Notes under the pieces: generated by a model
What the model was told of the DNA's origin: nothing
Database searches by the model: none
What the model saw: the letters and a program-made list of their open reading frames with translations, nothing else
Translations under genes and position numbers: made by a program
DNA from: Polynucleobacter sp. HIN7
GTDB taxonomy: Bacteria; Pseudomonadota; Gammaproteobacteria; Burkholderiales; Burkholderiaceae
NCBI RefSeq assembly: GCF_030297595.1
Contig: NZ_AP028138.1
Coordinates: 248,001-312,000 of the forward strand
Direction: 5' to 3'
DNA: 64,000 bases
Part shown: in pieces, positions 63,042 to 64,000 of the stretch
Layout of the letters: every line of letters starts with the position of its first letter
Numbering within the stretch: position 1 is the first letter of the stretch

Positions 63042-64000
63042 ATGTTTGATATTACCCCTACTAATGCAAGACAGTGGTCACGTTTAGGATCTCGAGGTGT
63101 TTTTGGTCAGGCCATCCTTGCCGTTGCTGAAAATAATCCGGAAATGATTGTTATATCAGCTGATCTCGGTAATTCATCTGGTCTAGATCGCTTTAAAAAA
63201 ACCTACCCTGATAAGTTTCTTAACATAGGTATAGCGGAGCAAAATATGATTGGGGTCGCTAGTGGTCTTGCAAAAGAAGGATTTAATGTTTTTGCAACAT
63301 CATTTGCACCATTTATTTCGATGCGTGCCTCAGAGCAAATTCGAATGAATTTAGGCTACATGGAGATGAATGTTAAGGCTGTAGCAATTGGAAGCGGTAT
63401 TTCCATGGCTTTTTTAGGAAACTCTCACTATGGAATTGAAGATGCTGCCGTGATGAGATCCATTCCAAATTTGACGGTCGTATCGCCAGCTGATTGCGCT
63501 GAAATTTTTAAGGTCGTGGAGGCTGCCTCAAAGTTCAAAGGCCCAATGTACATAAGATTAACTGGAGCGGTGAATAATCCCCCTGTTTATACAGAAGACT
63601 ATCAATTTGAAATAGGTAGAGCGATAACTCTTAAAGAAGGCTATGATATAAACATCGTCGCTTGCGGGACCATGGTCTATGAATCTTTGGAGGCGGCCAA
63701 GATTCTTGAGGAGCAAGGAATATCTGTTGGAGTAGTGAACATGCACACCATAAAGCCTCTCGATGCTCAAGTTATAAACAAAATTATAAGAAAATCGAAA
63801 CTATTGGTTACTATTGAGGAGCATTCAGTAATTGGGGGGTTAGGCAGCGCAGTAGCAGAATATGCATGTCAATTTAAAGATATCCCACCTCAACTTAGAC
63901 TTGGATTGCCGGACGCCTTTGGTAAAACTGGCGAATATAGATATCTGTTAGAAAAGTATGGGCTTGTGGGCTCAAAGATTGCAGAAAACATCAAAATCTT
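63042..64000 (+). CDS. Transketolase, C-terminal subunit (cut by window edge)
   Basis: An open frame of 319 codons starts at ATG 63042, one base past the previous stop, and runs off the right edge without a stop. It has the pyrimidine-binding half: MFDITPTNARQWSR, NIGIAEQNMIGVASGLAKEG with catalytic Glu66, and MYIRLTG. Late text is VTIEEHSVIGGLGSAVAEY. It completes the two-gene transketolase. The end of the protein is outside the window, and more genes of the operon may follow. Confidence 0.92.
   Translation, partial: MFDITPTNARQWSRLGSRGVFGQAILAVAENNPEMIVISADLGNSSGLDRFKKTYPDKFLNIGIAEQNMIGVASGLAKEGFNVFATSFAPFISMRASEQIRMNLGYMEMNVKAVAIGSGISMAFLGNSHYGIEDAAVMRSIPNLTVVSPADCAEIFKVVEAASKFKGPMYIRLTGAVNNPPVYTEDYQFEIGRAITLKEGYDINIVACGTMVYESLEAAKILEEQGISVGVVNMHTIKPLDAQVINKIIRKSKLLVTIEEHSVIGGLGSAVAEYACQFKDIPPQLRLGLPDAFGKTGEYRYLLEKYGLVGSKIAENIKI

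Overview
The window looks like the chromosome of a betaproteobacterium of the Burkholderiales, most likely a Polynucleobacter-type freshwater bacterium. This rests on familiar gene order and protein flavour (glyA-nrdR, adk, kdsB-lpxK-exbD-exbB, xseA, murB, yajQ, plsY, folE, HiPIP, pyrR-pyrB), mid G+C in the housekeeping part (33/60 in a counted glyA stretch) and tight operons. It is recognition from memory, not a search result. No rRNA, tRNA, CRISPR array or intact insertion sequence was seen.

Region 1 (1-18.3 kb) is conserved core. It holds the Tol envelope system (tolQ-tolR-tolA-tolB, minus strand, tolB cut by the window edge), glyA-nrdR, adk, an LPS/membrane operon (kdsB, a Trm112-like protein, lpxK, exbD, exbB), xseA, murB, yajQ, xerD, plsY, a MAPEG protein, folE, a HiPIP preceded by a good Fur box, a rubrerythrin-like protein, and overlapping pyrR-pyrB. 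Two toxin-antitoxin modules (higBA and brnTA) sit 1.7 kb apart around murB-yajQ. Each has a perfect inverted repeat pressed against the toxin start codon.

Region 2 (18.3-35.3 kb) opens the surface-glycan locus. Seven glycosyltransferase-like genes include a GT10 fucosyltransferase and a possible second fucosyltransferase with an HxRRGD motif. Then come the dTDP-rhamnose genes (rfbB, rfbD, rfbA, rfbC), waaC, and the GDP-sugar genes (a second gmd-like gene, manC, gmd, fcl) that would supply GDP-L-fucose.

Region 3 (35.3-50.6 kb) becomes increasingly AT-rich (17/60 G+C near 43.6 kb). It has a beta-propeller protein, two polytopic ligase/polymerase candidates, galE, a Wzx flippase, an FkbM methyltransferase, glycosyltransferases, a polyprenyl-phosphate sugar-1-phosphate transferase and a Wzz chain-length protein. 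The Wzz gene changes abruptly from about 27% to about 70% G+C inside the reading frame, which suggests a recombination joint. The GC-rich patch continues downstream and contains a frameshifted EPS-associated MarR-type regulator.

Region 4 (51.6-64 kb) is one long plus-strand operon and the most unusual part. It encodes a VioA-like sugar aminotransferase, a second flippase, a PglD/NeuD-like acyltransferase, an acyl carrier protein, an AMP-dependent ligase, a LuxE-like acyl-protein synthetase, a LuxC-like acyl reductase, a FabZ-like dehydratase, a GMC oxidoreductase with a subunit-3-like partner, an SDR, and a split transketolase whose second half runs off the window. My inference is that the operon loads and modifies an acyl chain on the ACP, reduces it to an aldehyde and extends it by a two-carbon ketol unit, to make an unusual sugar or sugar substituent. 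dTDP-4-keto-6-deoxyglucose from rfbA/rfbB may feed the aminotransferase.
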